From positions 1-6,653 of the forward strand of contig JASLBS010000067.1 of NCBI GenBank assembly GCA_030146405.1: DNA of 6,653 nucleotides. Reading direction: 5' to 3'. The translations under genes and the position numbers were made by a program. Below, one piece after another: positions 5,728-6,653 of this stretch (its first letter is position 1; each line of letters opens with the position of its first letter). The DNA comes from Arthrobacter sp. (GTDB lineage: Bacteria; Actinomycetota; Actinomycetes; Actinomycetales; Micrococcaceae). Below the pieces are notes generated by a model. The model saw nothing but the letters and a program-made list of their open reading frames with translations, was not told where the DNA came from and did no database searches.

Positions 5728-5785
5728 ATGGGCTGGTTCTTCCGTGAGCCGGCCGATGGCACGGGGAGAGGGTCGTGCGGGAGCG

Positions 5786-6598
5786 CTAGGTGGTCGGGCT
5801 GAAGAGCAGCGCTGCCTGGAGCGCTCCACCCACGATCCCGGCCTGGTTCTTCAGCTGTGCCGGGATGATGGGGGTGCGCAGGTCGAGGCCCGGGAGGTAC
5901 TCGCTGCTCCGCTTGGAGATACCGCCGCCCACGATGAACAGTTCGGGGGAGAAGAGGAACTCCACGTGGGAGAAGTACCGCTGGAGGCGGACCGCGTACT
6001 CGTCCCAACCGATGCCGTCCCGCTCACGGGCTACGGCGGAGGCCTTGGACTCGGCGTCGTGCCCATCGATCTCGAGGTGCCCCAGCTCGACATTGGGTAC
6101 CAACCGGCCGTCGAAGATGAAGGCGGAGCCGATCCCGGTCCCGAGGGTGATCACCAGGACGGTACCCGGCTTCCCCTTGCCGGCACCGTACCGTACCTCT
6201 GCGAGACCGGCGGCGTCGGCGTCGTTGATGACGTGGACGGGACGTCCGAGCACCTTGGTGAACAGGGCGTCGACATCGGTGTCCACCCAGCTCTTGTCGA
6301 CGTTCGCGGCAGAGCGTGCCACGCCGTGCTGGATGATGGCCGGGAAGGTCACGCCCACCGGTACGTCGGCGGCGGGTCCCTCGGGTCGCGACGTCAGTTC
6401 CGTGACGATCTGCGCCACCACCTCCGCCACCGCTTCGGGGGTGGAGGGCTTGGGCGTGGGGATGCGGTAGCGGTCACCGACGATCTCTCCCTTGGCCAGG
6501 TCGACGATGCCGCCCTTGATCCCAGTGCCGCCGATGTCGACCCCGATCACGGTGCCCGGGAGCTTCTTCGATTTCTTCTTGTCGGTGTCCTTGGCCAT
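5786..6598 (-). CDS. ppgK: Polyphosphate glucokinase (ROK family), possibly a glucomannokinase
   Basis: Phosphorylates glucose at C6 using inorganic polyphosphate, and usually ATP as well, feeding glycolysis in the cytoplasm. The 270-residue product has the full ROK kinase fold: phosphate-binding VIGVDIGGTGIKGGIVDL (17-34), TFPAIIQHGVARSAANVDKS (84-103), the catalytic aspartate in NDADAAGLAE (Asp126 of 125-134), the second phosphate loop LVITLGTGIGSA (148-159), ELGHLEIDGHDAE (171-183), VARERDGIGWDEY (189-201), and VGGGISKR (223-230). It lacks the CxCGxxGC zinc site of ordinary ROK sugar kinases, as expected for this branch. The sequence closely resembles what I recall of Arthrobacter polyphosphate/ATP-glucomannokinase, so mannose may also be a substrate; this cannot be decided from motifs. 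The N-terminus carries a lysine-rich tail (MAKDTDKKKSKK). The ATG at 6596-6598 has GGAG upstream (6603-6606). It converges with nrdR and probably shares its terminator. The upstream neighbour is outside the window. Confidence 0.95.
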   Translation of the reverse strand: MAKDTDKKKSKKLPGTVIGVDIGGTGIKGGIVDLAKGEIVGDRYRIPTPKPSTPEAVAEVVAQIVTELTSRPEGPAADVPVGVTFPAIIQHGVARSAANVDKSWVDTDVDALFTKVLGRPVHVINDADAAGLAEVRYGAGKGKPGTVLVITLGTGIGSAFIFDGRLVPNVELGHLEIDGHDAESKASAVARERDGIGWDEYAVRLQRYFSHVEFLFSPELFIVGGGISKRSSEYLPGLDLRTPIIPAQLKNQAGIVGGALQAALLFSPTT

Positions 6599-6653
6599 TG
6601 TTCTCCGTCGAGGTGGGCCGGCACGAGCCGGTGAGGGATGAAGTCCTGCACGG
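6599..6653 (-). promoter_or_regulatory. ppgK upstream region with ribosome binding site and GC hairpin
   Basis: On the minus strand GGAG (6606-6603) lies four bases before the ppgK ATG and serves as the Shine-Dalgarno. Further up, CCGGC (6618-6622) and GCCGG (6627-6631) form a perfect five-pair stem with a four-base loop, 11 bases beyond the SD. No TANNNT promoter is seen in these 55 bases. None of the three minus-strand frames has a stop here, so the end of an upstream gene could run through it; the window is too short to tell. Confidence 0.5.

Larger units (their letters stand above)
5565..5785. other. Intergenic region between convergent nrdR and ppgK
   Basis: This 221-base gap holds the second copy of the 16-bp-period repeat, a tandem 9-bp repeat (ACCACCGGT at 5641-5649, ACCACCGGC at 5650-5658), the three hairpins and the nrdR terminator. 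From 5728 to 5785 only a weak inverted repeat is seen (CCGT 5742-5745 with ACGG 5761-5764, plus GCC/GGC), with no T-tract on either strand. No convincing small gene is present. Confidence 0.6.

Noticed and set aside
5612..6634. Long plus-strand open frame (340 codons) opposite ppgK
   Set aside because: It runs antisense to a clearly recognisable kinase, crosses the intrinsic terminator at 5691-5727, and its product has no recognisable family pattern. Long antisense frames are usual in GC-rich DNA.
6547..6651. Minus-strand frame entering from the right edge and ending inside ppgK (stop at 6549-6547)
   Set aside because: It could be the tail of an upstream gene, but the visible residues match nothing I recognise and all three frames are open in this short edge, so it cannot be supported.

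Overview
The window is GC-rich (roughly two-thirds G+C by eye) and carries a densely packed actinobacterial chromosomal segment. Protein wording (DnaE1, the IDSEAGTTEI form of HisD, a ROK-family polyphosphate glucokinase close to the Arthrobacter glucomannokinase type) and TANNNT -10 elements placed just before start codons suggest Micrococcaceae, probably an Arthrobacter relative. That placement is inference from recognition; no search was run.

Layout, left to right. (1) 1-2361, plus strand: the C-terminal two-thirds of replicative DNA polymerase III alpha (dnaE); its PHP domain lies off the left edge. (2) 2386-2916, minus strand: a flavin reductase-like FMN-binding protein, convergent with dnaE. 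The 24-base gap holds a hairpin whose arms contain both stop codons. (3) 3050-3577, plus: a four-helix membrane protein of unknown function, divergent from the flavin reductase and apparently leaderless. (4) 3620-4981, plus: histidinol dehydrogenase (hisD), also apparently leaderless. (5) 5067-5564, plus: nrdR, the zinc-ribbon/ATP-cone repressor of ribonucleotide reductase genes. It has its own promoter and two NrdR-box-like sites exactly 32 bp apart. (6) 5565-5785: a 221-base intergenic stretch with short repeats, three consecutive hairpins and a strong intrinsic terminator. (7) 5786-6598, minus: polyphosphate glucokinase (ppgK), convergent with nrdR.

How the genes relate: this is mainly a housekeeping neighbourhood rather than one operon. 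dnaE and nrdR share a theme (DNA polymerisation and the dNTP supply it needs). hisD stands alone, with no hisC or other his gene inside the window. ppgK feeds glucose into glycolysis using polyphosphate. Each gene seems to have its own transcription unit.

I see no mobile element, CRISPR array, tRNA, rRNA or defence island, and no protein-coding system that looks new. The most interesting signals are non-coding: the twin NrdR boxes at the nrdR promoter, pointing to autoregulation, and the compact three-hairpin RNA downstream of nrdR, which has a loose and unproven resemblance to part of a cobalamin riboswitch.
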